From Hanstruepera ponticola (GTDB lineage Bacteria; Bacteroidota; Bacteroidia; Flavobacteriales; Flavobacteriaceae): a stretch of DNA of 47,882 nt. Location of the stretch: positions 1-47,882 of the forward strand of contig NZ_JABANC010000010.1 in the NCBI RefSeq assembly GCF_012931685.1, written 5' to 3'. Position numbers and translations under genes: made by a program. The first letter of the stretch is position 1. Each line of letters starts with the position of its first letter. This document shows positions 1-8,917 of the stretch, piece by piece. The notes beneath the pieces are model-generated. The model saw only the letters and a program-made list of their open reading frames with translations. It did no database searches and was not told the origin of the DNA.

Positions 1-1775
1 TTAATGGTAATACAGCTACTTGTAGTGCTACAGTGACTGTAGAAGACAATGTGGCTCCTGATGTTGTTACACAGGATATTACCATTCAACTAGATGACCA
101 AGGTAATGCGACTATTGAAGCGCTTGAAGTGGATGGTGGATCTACAGATGCTTGTGGTATTGATTCTTATTCGGTATCACCTAGCAGTTTTGATTGTTCT
201 AATATTGGTGATAATACCGTAACATTAACGGTTATAGATATTTATGGTAATTCGGCTAGTAATACAGCTGTTGTAACTGTTGAGGATATGGTAAACCCAA
301 TTGCGGTTTGTAATGATATTACAATCTATTTAGATCCTGATGGTACTTATACCCTATCTCAATCGGACATTGATACCATTGCAGATGGTAGTACCGATAA
401 CTGTGATAATGACTTAACGTACAGTGTGTCTCCTAGCTCATTTACTTGTGCTGAAGAGGGTGACAATACTGTAACGCTTACCGTAACTGATGATTATGGT
501 AATAGCGCTACGTGTACAGCTGTCGTTACCGTTGATGGTAGCTTCCCAGAAGTCACTATTTCACAAAGTGAACTTCCAGAGTTTTGCCAAGGTGCTGTAG
601 TAGTCTTAACGGCTAACAGTGATGAGGCTGTAGAATACTTATGGAACTCCGGTGAAGAAACGGCTTCTATTGAAGTGGCTGGTAATGGTATTTATGGTGT
701 GCTGGTCACATCGGCTACTAACTGTACAGCTTATACCGAGTTTGAAGTAACTGGGTTTGATGCTGGTTCACTTACTGCCGCATACACCATACTAGCTGAA
801 GAGGACGTATTCCTGCATGGTAACAACCTGGTACAATCTGGAGCAGTAGGTGCTATGAATCCAAATATTGGAAACATCAAGTTACACCAAGCAACTACGG
901 TGGTTGATTTTGCACAAGCGGTAAGTCTAGATCTTAACCAAGGTAGTGTGGTTACGGGTGGCTGGAATCCAGTCGCTGCGAATCCAACAATTCCAGCCTT
1001 TGTTTTCAATACGCTTTCCAATAACAGTAGTCCAGATGTTACAGTAAATAACAACCAAACACAAACCCTTAATGGAAGTGTGTATGATGTCATTACTGTT
1101 AAACAAAACGCAACGGTGATATTCAGTCAGTCTAATGTTTACATTAATGAATTAAAAACCTTTGATGGCGCTTCGATTGAATTTGAAAACTGTGCTAACG
1201 TCTTTATAAACGATAAGTTTATGTTGGCTCAAAATGGTACTATTAATGACGATGACCCGAACAAGGTGGTCTTCTATGTCAATGAGGATGTACAGATTGA
1301 AAAAGAGTCTAATGTACGCGCTAGTATTCATGCTTATTATCATGAGTTACTGGTAAAAGGTAACCAGAATGGCGCGCCTACTTATATGACTGGACTCTTT
1401 ATTGCTAACCGTGTGCATGGTAACAAAAACGTCATCTGGAATGCCGATGATTTATGTGATCCGTGTCCTATTGACCAACCTGTTTCTGGTGGTACAGACG
1501 TAAGCGATAACAATGACTTAAGAATGGGTATTGATATGGAGGTTGTGGCTTGGCCTAACCCTTCTAATTCAAACTTTAACTTGAGATTGAAAACGGCTAT
1601 CAGTACAGAAAATGTTACTGTTGAAGTCTTCGATATGAACAACAGACTGGTACATAAAGGTGACTTTAAATTTGATGGTACTCACATTTTCGGTGATAAA
1701 CTCGATGGTGGTGTCTATATTGTCAAAGTGACCCAAAGTGGTATCCAAAAGTCTGTAAGACTTGTGAGATACTAA
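1..1775 (+). CDS. Large secreted adhesin-like HYR-repeat protein with T9SS sorting domain (5' part missing)
   Basis: The frame is open from the first bases (codons from position 3), so the start lies left of the window; the GTG at 33 lies inside a repeat and is not a start. About 590 residues are visible. Two full HYR-type Ig-like repeats (about residues 8-168, counted from 33) share YSVSPSSF, GDNTVTLTV and YGNSA signatures and follow the end of a third. A PKD-like domain (about 175-245) and a beta-rich region (about 250-490) resembling repeat-rich surface proteins come next. The last ~75 residues form a type A T9SS sorting domain (AWPNPSN, then VFDMNNRLVHKG, GGVYIVKV, ending VRLVRY). Known for the family: exported through the Por/T9SS system and anchored or released at the cell surface. 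Adhesion is an inference; no catalytic motif is seen. It is terminated by the hairpin at 1811. Confidence 0.9.
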   Translation, partial: NGNTATCSATVTVEDNVAPDVVTQDITIQLDDQGNATIEALEVDGGSTDACGIDSYSVSPSSFDCSNIGDNTVTLTVIDIYGNSASNTAVVTVEDMVNPIAVCNDITIYLDPDGTYTLSQSDIDTIADGSTDNCDNDLTYSVSPSSFTCAEEGDNTVTLTVTDDYGNSATCTAVVTVDGSFPEVTISQSELPEFCQGAVVVLTANSDEAVEYLWNSGEETASIEVAGNGIYGVLVTSATNCTAYTEFEVTGFDAGSLTAAYTILAEEDVFLHGNNLVQSGAVGAMNPNIGNIKLHQATTVVDFAQAVSLDLNQGSVVTGGWNPVAANPTIPAFVFNTLSNNSSPDVTVNNNQTQTLNGSVYDVITVKQNATVIFSQSNVYINELKTFDGASIEFENCANVFINDKFMLAQNGTINDDDPNKVVFYVNEDVQIEKESNVRASIHAYYHELLVKGNQNGAPTYMTGLFIANRVHGNKNVIWNADDLCDPCPIDQPVSGGTDVSDNNDLRMGIDMEVVAWPNPSNSNFNLRLKTAISTENVTVEVFDMNNRLVHKGDFKFDGTHIFGDKLDGGVYIVKVTQSGIQKSVRLVRY

Positions 1776-1810
1776 TGTGCTTAACTAGTTTTAGTGATTA
1801 AACATAAAAA

Positions 1811-1836
1811 ACCCTCCTATTTGGAGGGTTTTTTTT
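1811..1836. terminator. Bidirectional intrinsic terminator
   Basis: ACCCTCC (1811-1817) pairs with GGAGGGT (1823-1829) across a 5-nt loop. T-runs flank it on one strand and A-runs on the other. It lies between the convergent genes ending at 1775 (+) and 1853 (-), so it can serve both. Confidence 0.85.
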
Positions 1837-1852
1837 ATGTATTCACACAACA

Positions 1853-2695
1853 TCAATCCAAACTTTGTAAAGCTAGAAAGGGTACCCCAATATTATAAGC
1901 CACTTTTTCAATTTTCTGTGAAGTAAAAAGTCTATCGAAAAAATCCACATTTCTATTAATCATAGTAAACATATCAATATTATGTGTCTTAATGTAATTT
2001 TGAATAGTATATAAAAAATCAGCATGTTTTTCTTCTACAAAGACATGAGAAATATTAGCAAATGCTTTAGCCAAATGAGTTTTAACTTTACTTGATTTAT
2101 CTGTTAAAGCGTTATTTTCACTCATATGCAATATGTCAAGCTGAAAATCGTAATGCTCTGCTAAATCAATTAAAATCTTTAATTCAGATTTGTCATATTC
2201 ATTTTGATAAGTTGTGGTAAATAAAATTTTATGCACAGGCTTAAATACATAATTACTTGGTATAGCCAAAACTGGTATTTTTGAATTTCTAATTACGTGC
2301 AACGTATTACTTCCAATAATCTTCTTTAAACTGTTAGTCGCGCCTTTAGTTCCCATGACAATTAGCTCTACATCATTTTTTTCAACGCATTGGTTAATGG
2401 CTTCAAGAAAATTATCATAATCAATTATTGGTACTAGTTCATGTAGAATATTGTTAAAACTATTACCCAAACGCTTAACCTCCTTTTCCAGTTTGATTTT
2501 TTCAGATTCTATTAATTGAGAGTATAAAGAGCTAGAAGGCTTCATATTCATCAAATCATCTGAAATAAAACTTGAGGCTTTTACAACATGTAATATGTAA
2601 AAAGTACAAGCTTCATACTGAAATAAATTCATAATATATTCAGCAGCATGTGTAGCATTATGAGAAAAATCTGTGGTAATAATTATGTTTTTCAT
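1853..2695 (-). CDS. Universal stress protein (UspA family), tandem domain
   Basis: 280 residues, the size of a two-domain Usp. The first half begins with the Usp strand IIITTDFSHNATHAAEY and carries the nucleotide-binding loop GTKGATNSLKKIIGSNT (about residues 115-131), matching G-x2-G-x9-G-(S/T), so this domain should bind ATP. The second half has the same fold pattern but a degraded loop (around NRNVDFFDRLF) and probably does not bind nucleotide. Usp proteins are cytoplasmic stress and energy sensors; the exact role here is unknown. It stands alone, divergent from the DUF3108 gene, with the ATG at 2693-2695 chosen because the Usp fold starts right there. Confidence 0.88.
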   Translation of the reverse strand: MKNIIITTDFSHNATHAAEYIMNLFQYEACTFYILHVVKASSFISDDLMNMKPSSSLYSQLIESEKIKLEKEVKRLGNSFNNILHELVPIIDYDNFLEAINQCVEKNDVELIVMGTKGATNSLKKIIGSNTLHVIRNSKIPVLAIPSNYVFKPVHKILFTTTYQNEYDKSELKILIDLAEHYDFQLDILHMSENNALTDKSSKVKTHLAKAFANISHVFVEEKHADFLYTIQNYIKTHNIDMFTMINRNVDFFDRLFTSQKIEKVAYNIGVPFLALQSLD

Positions 2696-2860
2696 GTTTA
2701 ATAAATAAGTAATCTAAAATTAGTATAATAATGCTAAATATAAAATGATAAATATCATGCAGCTTTAAGACAGTAAATTTTTATTAGAATTATTAAAGAA
2801 ACCTTTTGTATTTTCGGCACGATAAATGTAAAATACACGTTATCTAATAAATTCATATTT

Positions 2861-3643
2861 ATGGCGCGATACTTCTTACTAACTACCTTTTTAGTTTTTT
2901 CTGTTTTAGGCTATTGTCAAAACAATGCTGTTTCGTCTAACGAAAAATTGACATTTACAGCTGCTTATAATATGTCTGGCTTGATGACAGATTTAGCTGA
3001 AGTAACCATGGAAACAAGCACTGTAAAAACATCTAACGCCACACTGTTAAAACTCAAATGTACGGCAACAACCTACAGTAAGTGGGATAATTTTTTTAAA
3101 ATACGTGATTTATATGAAAGCTACGTTAATATGAATTCATTGACACCTTACCTACACAAAAGGGATATTAATGAAGGTGGCTATTATAAATTCATGCAAT
3201 ATAAGTTTAAACATAAATCCAACACCGTAGAAAGTACCAAGCGTAAAAAAGCTAAAACTGGTGATTTTTATGAGGAAAACAAAACACTGTCTATTGGAAC
3301 ATCTACAATTGATATAGTTACTACAATTTATAAAATAAGGAATTTAGATTTATCAAAGGCAACACCAAATAAGGTCTATAACTTTACTGTTTTATTTGAC
3401 AACAAGGAGTTTAAAATATCAGTAATATATAAAGGTACCGAAACGATAAATACTAAAATTGGCAGTAAATCATGTCATAAATTAGCTGTTACCATAAGTA
3501 ATAGCAATGTTTTAAGTGGCAGTAATAATAATTTAATTTGGTTAACAGCTGATGCTAACAAAATCCCAGTATATGCCAAATTTAAAATACCTGTGGGCAA
3601 CGGTGAACTGAAAATAAAATCAGCTTCTGGACTAAAAAATTAA
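2861..3643 (+). CDS. Exported DUF3108 family protein
   Basis: 260 residues with a clear Sec signal peptide (hydrophobic FLLTTFLVFSVLGYC, cleavage near residue 20). The body has the pattern of DUF3108 proteins: a beta-rich start (KLTFTAAYNMSGLMTDLAEVTM), then KIRDLYESYVN and a RDINEGGYYKFMQYKF block with many alternating strands. DUF3108 members are periplasmic or outer-membrane-associated with no settled function; some resemble lipoprotein-carrier-like beta barrels. The next gene begins 5 bp after the stop, so the two are probably co-transcribed. Family assignment is by motif appearance only. Confidence 0.75.
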   Translation: MARYFLLTTFLVFSVLGYCQNNAVSSNEKLTFTAAYNMSGLMTDLAEVTMETSTVKTSNATLLKLKCTATTYSKWDNFFKIRDLYESYVNMNSLTPYLHKRDINEGGYYKFMQYKFKHKSNTVESTKRKKAKTGDFYEENKTLSIGTSTIDIVTTIYKIRNLDLSKATPNKVYNFTVLFDNKEFKISVIYKGTETINTKIGSKSCHKLAVTISNSNVLSGSNNNLIWLTADANKIPVYAKFKIPVGNGELKIKSASGLKN

Positions 3644-3648
3644 AAATC

Positions 3649-3990
3649 ATGAGAAAATTATGCGTCATATTGGCTTTAATCGCTGCTATTCTAGCGGTTA
3701 TACTTTCAGTATTACCTGTATCAAACTTTGCCTTTATACCAGCAATCGCTTCGCTTATTTTTGGACTCGTTGCCATGTATTTATCTAACAAACAAGAAAA
3801 ACCTAAACACACTATAAAGCTCGCTTTTCTTTTAACTATTCTGGCTTTAGGATTAGCCACTTATAAAAGTATTTATAGTACATCAGAAGTTGGAGATACG
3901 GAAGAACTTGAACAAAAAGAAATCCAATCAGAAGAAGATGCCATTGAAGAGTTGAATGATTTGGATTTGGACGACATCGATTTAGAATAG
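3649..3990 (+). CDS. Small inner-membrane protein with acidic tail
   Basis: 113 residues; no family recognised. Three hydrophobic stretches are visible (about residues 4-20, 27-43 and 58-74), the middle pair resembling a small multi-spanning protein, followed by a strongly acidic tail rich in E and D (about 80-113). It starts 5 bp downstream of the DUF3108 gene, suggesting an operon and perhaps a role linked to that exported protein. A DUF4190-like layout is possible but not established. Confidence 0.7.
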   Translation: MRKLCVILALIAAILAVILSVLPVSNFAFIPAIASLIFGLVAMYLSNKQEKPKHTIKLAFLLTILALGLATYKSIYSTSEVGDTEELEQKEIQSEEDAIEELNDLDLDDIDLE

Positions 3991-4064
3991 CATTATTTAA
4001 TACTTTTTAACATGGTTATTTAGCAATTTTTTGTTTTATTTGACTGATAATTAGCTATTAATCA

Positions 4065-5102
4065 ATGAAGTCTTTATTAATTGTTTCTGCGCTTACGCTA
4101 GTAGGCTCCTGTGCCACCACACGATACAGTACCAAAATTGAAAACCTGAAAGAAGGTATACAATTAAGTGATAGTACGACAGTTATGACATACGCCAATA
4201 CCATAACAGCTTCTGAATTAAAGTCGCAACTTTATGCTTTTTCTGCTGATGACTTTGAAGGACGAGAGACTGGAAAAGAAGGTCAAAAAAAAGCTGCTGA
4301 ATTTTTAAAATTTTATTATACAGAACAAGGGATTCACTCTCCAATTAATGACACCATTTATTTTCAAAACATACCTGCCTCCTATCTTCCTGAAGGTACT
4401 GGTAGTTCCGAAAATGTTTTAGCATTTATCAAAGGTTCCGAAAAACCGGATGAAGTTATTATAATTTCTGCGCACTTGGATCATTTAGGTGTTGAGGACG
4501 GAAAAATTTATAACGGAGCTGATGATGATGGTTCAGGCACTACAGCCATAATGGAAATGGCGCAAGCATTTAAAATAGCAAGTGAAAATGGTCATAGACC
4601 TAAACGCAGTGTATTATTTTTACATCTTACTGCTGAAGAAATTGGTTTACAAGGTTCACAATACTATACAGAAAACCCCATTTTTAAATTAGAAAAAACC
4701 ATGGCCAATTTAAATATTGATATGATTGGGCGAATTGATAATAAGCATAAAGATAATGGTAACTACCTCTATTTAATTGGCTCTGACAGAATAAGCAAGG
4801 AGTTACATTACATTTCCGAAAAAATTAATAATCGCTATTTCAATATCGATTTAGATTATACCTATAATGATGAGAACGATAGAAACAGGTACTATTACCG
4901 TTCAGATCACTATAATTTTGCTAAACAAAACATTCCAGTCATTTTTTATTTTAATGGTGAGCATGGTGACTATCACCAAGCTAGTGATACGCCCGATAAA
5001 ATTGACTATGAATTATTAGAAAAAAGAACTCGGCTTATTTTTGCAACGGCCTGGCATTTAGCAAATCAAGAAACAACTTTAGTGCACAATATAAATTTAT
5101 AA
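4065..5102 (+). CDS. M28 family metallopeptidase, lipoprotein, short form
   Basis: 345 residues. The N-terminus has a lipobox (LVGSC, Cys16), so it is a predicted lipoprotein. The M28 di-zinc site is complete: H137 and D139 in SAHLDH, D153 in GADDDGSG, the catalytic E191 with ligand E192 in TAEE, D219 in NIDMIGR and H304 in DYHQASDTPD. It is a predicted aminopeptidase acting on peptides in the periplasm or at the outer membrane. It lacks the ~150-residue PA domain that its downstream paralogue (5220-6776) carries before the catalytic domain; both N-termini share the ADDFEGRETG-type segment. The two look like a tandem duplication followed by loss or gain of the PA domain. Confidence 0.92.
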   Translation: MKSLLIVSALTLVGSCATTRYSTKIENLKEGIQLSDSTTVMTYANTITASELKSQLYAFSADDFEGRETGKEGQKKAAEFLKFYYTEQGIHSPINDTIYFQNIPASYLPEGTGSSENVLAFIKGSEKPDEVIIISAHLDHLGVEDGKIYNGADDDGSGTTAIMEMAQAFKIASENGHRPKRSVLFLHLTAEEIGLQGSQYYTENPIFKLEKTMANLNIDMIGRIDNKHKDNGNYLYLIGSDRISKELHYISEKINNRYFNIDLDYTYNDENDRNRYYYRSDHYNFAKQNIPVIFYFNGEHGDYHQASDTPDKIDYELLEKRTRLIFATAWHLANQETTLVHNINL

Positions 5103-5219
5103 GTATTACACTTCAACACGTGTTAAAGTTTGTTAAAAAGCTAATTCCTATCGGCTTAATTACTGCACTTTTTTGTAATATCGCATCACAATTTACATAT
5201 CTAACACAACGATAATTTT

Positions 5220-6776
5220 ATGAGAAAATCATTTTTATTATTAAGCCTTGCTTTCATCATTTTTAGCTGTGGTTCTTCCAAAGAAACTGCTTCGACTAAA
5301 ACCAAAGCACCTGCCAATCCTACTGATTATGCCAATACCATCACTTCTGATGAACTAAAAGAAATGTTATATATATATGCATCTGATGAGTTTGAAGGTA
5401 GAGAAACTGGTCAACCTGGTCAGAAAAAAGCTGTCAATTACCTAAAGCAACACTACATTGATATGGGCATTCCAGCTGCAAAATCTGATGGTGATTATTT
5501 TCAAAATGTCCCTTTGGAAGTCATGGAAGCTCCAAAAGTTGACTTAACCGTAAATGATGTTAAGTTTACCAATATTGATGATTATGTATCAGTTTCAACT
5601 GCCAAAAATGGTGGTCTAGAAACAAATGAAATTATTTTTGCTGGTTATGGTATTCAAGATGCTGCTTATTCTGATTATAAAGATTTAAATGTTAAAGGAA
5701 AAGTGGTATTGATTAAATCTGGCGAACCTAAAAATGATGATGGTAATTATGTGATTAGTGGTACAACTGAATCCTCAAAATGGTCAAATTTCAGACAGGA
5801 ATTCGCTTCAAAACGTGATGTAGCTAAAGAACTTGGGGCTACTGCTGTTTTGTTTTACCATCCTGACGTTTATTCTATGGCAGCAAGTAGATTTGGCAGA
5901 TCAAGCGGGCGTATGTCGCTTAAAGGAAATGCTGAAGACATGTACTACTTATTAATAAATACAGATTTAGCCAAAGCTATTTTAGAGGATATTGAAACGG
6001 CTTCTGAATCTCAAACCATTTCAAAATCTTTAAGTCTTCAATACTTAAATGCTTCAAATGAGTTTAATTCAGAAAACGTAGCAGCATTTATTAAAGGAAC
6101 CGAAAAGCCAAATGAAGTTATTGTTATTTCTGCTCACTTGGATCATGAAGGCGTAAAAGATGGTGAGGTTTACAATGGGGCTGATGATGATGGCTCTGGA
6201 ACTATTGCCATTATTGAAATTGCAGAAGCCTTCAAAACAGCTGCTGAAAAGGGTCACGGACCAAAACGCTCAATACTTTTTTTACATGTTACAGGTGAGG
6301 AAAAAGGTTTATTAGGTTCTAGATATTATACCGATATGGATCCTATTATTCCGTTAGAAAATACTGTTGCCGATTTAAATATTGATATGATTGGCCGTGT
6401 TGATCCTAAACACGAAGAGGCTGGTGACGATAATTACTTATATTTAATAGGAAGTGATAAATTAAGTACTGAACTGCATAATATTTCTGAAGAAATCAAT
6501 AACAAGTATATCAATATGAATTTTGATTATACTTACAATGATGACAATGATCCTAATCGCTTTTATTACCGTTCGGATCATTATAATTTTGCTAAAAATA
6601 ATATTCCTGTAATATTTTATTTCAACGGAACACATGCTGATTATCACAAGCCAAGTGACACGCCTGATAAAATTCGTTATGATTTATTAGAAAATAGAAC
6701 ACGCTTAATTTTCTATACAGCTTGGGAATTAGCAAACAGAGCTAATAGAATTGTAGTTGATAAAGCTACTGAATAA
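5220..6776 (+). CDS. M28 family metallopeptidase with PA domain, lipoprotein
   Basis: 518 residues. Lipobox IFSC places the lipidated Cys at residue 17. Residues about 95-280 hold a protease-associated (PA) insert (EIIFAGYGI, LNVKGKVVLIKSGEP, GATAVLFYHPD), as in M28 peptidases where PA covers the active site. The catalytic domain follows with H306, D322, E360/E361, D389 and H476 as expected zinc ligands and base. It is nearly collinear with the preceding 345-aa peptidase in the catalytic part, which marks a recent paralogous pair. The 117-bp gap contains no clear terminator, so co-expression is possible. It ends at the terminator at 6802. Confidence 0.93.
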   Translation: MRKSFLLLSLAFIIFSCGSSKETASTKTKAPANPTDYANTITSDELKEMLYIYASDEFEGRETGQPGQKKAVNYLKQHYIDMGIPAAKSDGDYFQNVPLEVMEAPKVDLTVNDVKFTNIDDYVSVSTAKNGGLETNEIIFAGYGIQDAAYSDYKDLNVKGKVVLIKSGEPKNDDGNYVISGTTESSKWSNFRQEFASKRDVAKELGATAVLFYHPDVYSMAASRFGRSSGRMSLKGNAEDMYYLLINTDLAKAILEDIETASESQTISKSLSLQYLNASNEFNSENVAAFIKGTEKPNEVIVISAHLDHEGVKDGEVYNGADDDGSGTIAIIEIAEAFKTAAEKGHGPKRSILFLHVTGEEKGLLGSRYYTDMDPIIPLENTVADLNIDMIGRVDPKHEEAGDDNYLYLIGSDKLSTELHNISEEINNKYINMNFDYTYNDDNDPNRFYYRSDHYNFAKNNIPVIFYFNGTHADYHKPSDTPDKIRYDLLENRTRLIFYTAWELANRANRIVVDKATE

Positions 6777-6801
6777 CAATCAATTCTTTTATAAACAAAA
6801 G

Positions 6802-6832
6802 AAGCCTTTCAGAAATCTGAAAGGCTTTTATT
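6802..6832 (+). terminator. Intrinsic terminator after the M28 pair
   Basis: AAGCCTTTCAGA (6802-6813) pairs perfectly with TCTGAAAGGCTT (6816-6827) over a very tight 2-nt loop, followed by TTTATTTT. It closes the M28 gene pair just before the tRNA on the other strand. Confidence 0.85.
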
Positions 6833-6835
6833 TTG

Positions 6836-6910
6836 GGTGGAAGATCGGTCTCGAACCGACGACCTCCTGAACCACAATCAGGCGCTCTAACCAACTGAGC
6901 TACAACCACC
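6836..6910 (-). tRNA. tRNA-His (GTG anticodon)
   Basis: On the minus strand the molecule begins at 6910 with the extra G-1 typical of tRNA-His, then GTGGTTG, the D arm, an anticodon stem CCTGA/TCAGG around loop TTGTGGT (anticodon GTG), and a T arm GTCGG/CCGAT. CCA is not fully encoded. The 3' acceptor strand is CTTCCAC, so acceptor positions 5-68 and 6-67 are T opposite T rather than Watson-Crick; the rest pairs. The gene is otherwise complete and should be functional. Confidence 0.93.
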
Positions 6911-6971
6911 ATTTTAAATAGGACTGCAAATGTAATTTATTTCCTTTTTTTTACAAAGCGTTTTTAAAATA

Positions 6972-7694
6972 TTATTTCAAATCAAAGAAACTATTCACAG
7001 CAGGATACCGCTCAACAGTAAAACCTTCACCGTGTTCCGTATTTATTAAACGTCCCAAATCTCTGGCTCTATATTCTATACTATCTGTAAAGTTCTTACT
7101 TGAAATAGGTGTTTCAGGTTCTTTACTATTCGCATCATAGAATTGTGTTTTATAAGCCAATACGGCATCAACTTTAGTCTGAATAAAACCAGTAACATCA
7201 ACTACAATTTGTGGTTCTAAATTTTTCCATTGAATATAATGATAAACAGCTTTTGGACGCCACGGCTCTTGATAACCATCATAATCATCACATTTAGTAT
7301 CTATCTTTAAAAGCCCACTTAAAAAACAGGCATCACTAACCAGTTTACTACCTTTTCCATGGTCAATATGTCTATCGTCAATAGCATTACACAATACAAT
7401 TTCAGGTCGATATTTACGTATTATCTTTATCAGTTCAATTTTATGTGTCTTGTCATTTACAAAAAACCCATCAGCAAACTCCATATTATCCCTAACAGCG
7501 ACACCTAGAATGTCAGCTGCTTTTTCTGATTCTCTATCTCTAGTTTCTGCTGTGCCTCGTGTTCCCAATTCACCACGGGTTAAATCAACTATTCCAACTT
7601 TTTTACCATTGGCAACTTCTTTGGCTATTGTAGCACCACAACCTAACTCAACATCATCTGGATGTGCTCCAAAAGCTAATATGTCTAATTTCAT
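6972..7694 (-). CDS. bshB1: Bacillithiol biosynthesis deacetylase BshB1
   Basis: 240 residues, standard length. A PIG-L/LmbE-type zinc deacetylase: AFGAHPDDVELGCG near residue 7 gives the zinc residues H11 and D14 and base D13, and DRHIDHG supplies the further His ligand. TRGELGTRGTAETR is characteristic of the BshB1 group. It removes the acetyl group from GlcNAc-malate to give GlcN-malate for bacillithiol, the low-molecular-weight thiol of many Bacteroidota. It lies 9 bp downstream of a trans-sulfuration enzyme on the same strand; bacillithiol needs cysteine in its last step, so the pair makes metabolic sense. bshA and bshC are not in the window. Confidence 0.92.
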   Translation of the reverse strand: MKLDILAFGAHPDDVELGCGATIAKEVANGKKVGIVDLTRGELGTRGTAETRDRESEKAADILGVAVRDNMEFADGFFVNDKTHKIELIKIIRKYRPEIVLCNAIDDRHIDHGKGSKLVSDACFLSGLLKIDTKCDDYDGYQEPWRPKAVYHYIQWKNLEPQIVVDVTGFIQTKVDAVLAYKTQFYDANSKEPETPISSKNFTDSIEYRARDLGRLINTEHGEGFTVERYPAVNSFFDLK

Positions 7695-7703
7695 GTTTTT
7701 TAT

Positions 7704-8876
7704 TTATAATTGAACTCGTATCCGTTCTTTTGTTTTTTGTATGGCTTGTTCTATATCTGTTATCAAATCCTTTTTAGATTCAATACCAACTGAAAAGCGA
7801 ATTAATTGGTCGCTAATACCTACTTTATCACGCTCCTCTTGAGACAACAATGCATGTGATGTAAGGTGAGGTGATAACACCGTGCTTTCAACACCAGCAA
7901 GGCTCATGGACGATTTTATTAATTTTAATTCTTTCTGAAACAACTTCGCATCTAAACCATCTTGTAATTCAAAAGAGAGCATCCCTCCAAATCCTTTCAT
8001 TTGCTTTTTTGCCAATTCGTAATCTGGATGCGATTTCAAACCAGGATAATTAACCTTTTTCACATCAGGATGCTTCATCAAAAATTTGGCTAACCGTTTA
8101 GCATTTTTATTTTGCGCTTTTACACGTAAGCCAAGTGTTTTGATGCTTCGCTCTAACATCCAAACTGTCATATCGCTTAAGTTTCCACCAAAATTTTTTG
8201 CAACGTGCCAGATTTCGGCCATATGCTTTTCCGAACCCATCAAGGCTCCAGCTAGTATATCACTATGCCCTCCTAAATATTTGGTTGCTGAATGCATAAC
8301 AATATCAATACCTAAAACTATAGGATTTTGATTTACCGGACTTGCAAACGTGTTATCAATGGTGGTAAGTATTCCGTTACCCTGTGCTAATCTAGCCACA
8401 CCTTCAATATCAGTAATAGTCAGTAAAGGGTTTGATGGAGTTTCTATATGAATAAGCTTTGTATTCGGCTGAATAGCAGCTTCAAAATCCGAAATGCTAT
8501 AACCATCAGTAAAAGTATATTCAATGCCAAACTTTGGAAATTCTTCACGTATAAAATTACTGGCTCCACCATATAGCGTGTTTTGAACAACCAAATGATC
8601 ACCAGCTTTCAAGAAGGTTAAAAACATAGCACTAATGGCTGCCATACCAGAACCAAAAATCAAAGCTGATTCGGTATGTTCAAGTGCTGCTAATTTTTTT
8701 GCTAAAAATTCTTGGTTTGGGGTGTTAAAATATCGTGGGTAACGTTTGACATCAACATCATTAAATTCATATGAAGTAGCCATGTATATAGGTGATACAG
8801 CGCCTTTAAACTGAGTGTCCTTAACTTCTCCTACATGTGTGCAAACCGTGTTCAACCCGTATTTGTTCTTTGTCAT
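7704..8876 (-). CDS. PLP-dependent trans-sulfuration enzyme (cystathionine gamma-synthase / beta- or gamma-lyase type)
   Basis: 390 residues, typical of the Cys/Met metabolism PLP family. The PLP lysine is K199 in HSATKYLGGHSD; other family blocks are GSGMAAISA, YGGASNF, ETPSNPLLTITDI and DNTFASP. Which reaction dominates (cystathionine synthesis, cystathionine cleavage to cysteine, or methionine gamma-lyase) cannot be read from motifs alone. The gene sits directly upstream of bshB1 in a likely operon, which favours a role in cysteine supply for bacillithiol; this is inference. ATG at 8874-8876. Confidence 0.88.
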   Translation of the reverse strand: MTKNKYGLNTVCTHVGEVKDTQFKGAVSPIYMATSYEFNDVDVKRYPRYFNTPNQEFLAKKLAALEHTESALIFGSGMAAISAMFLTFLKAGDHLVVQNTLYGGASNFIREEFPKFGIEYTFTDGYSISDFEAAIQPNTKLIHIETPSNPLLTITDIEGVARLAQGNGILTTIDNTFASPVNQNPIVLGIDIVMHSATKYLGGHSDILAGALMGSEKHMAEIWHVAKNFGGNLSDMTVWMLERSIKTLGLRVKAQNKNAKRLAKFLMKHPDVKKVNYPGLKSHPDYELAKKQMKGFGGMLSFELQDGLDAKLFQKELKLIKSSMSLAGVESTVLSPHLTSHALLSQEERDKVGISDQLIRFSVGIESKKDLITDIEQAIQKTKERIRVQL

Positions 8877-8917
8877 ACCTTTATGATAATTTGAGCTTCT
8901 AATTTACAAATAATGTT

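Noticed and set aside
3582-3860. Minus-strand frame opposite the small membrane protein
   Set aside because: Lies antisense to two well-supported genes with no independent motif or signal.
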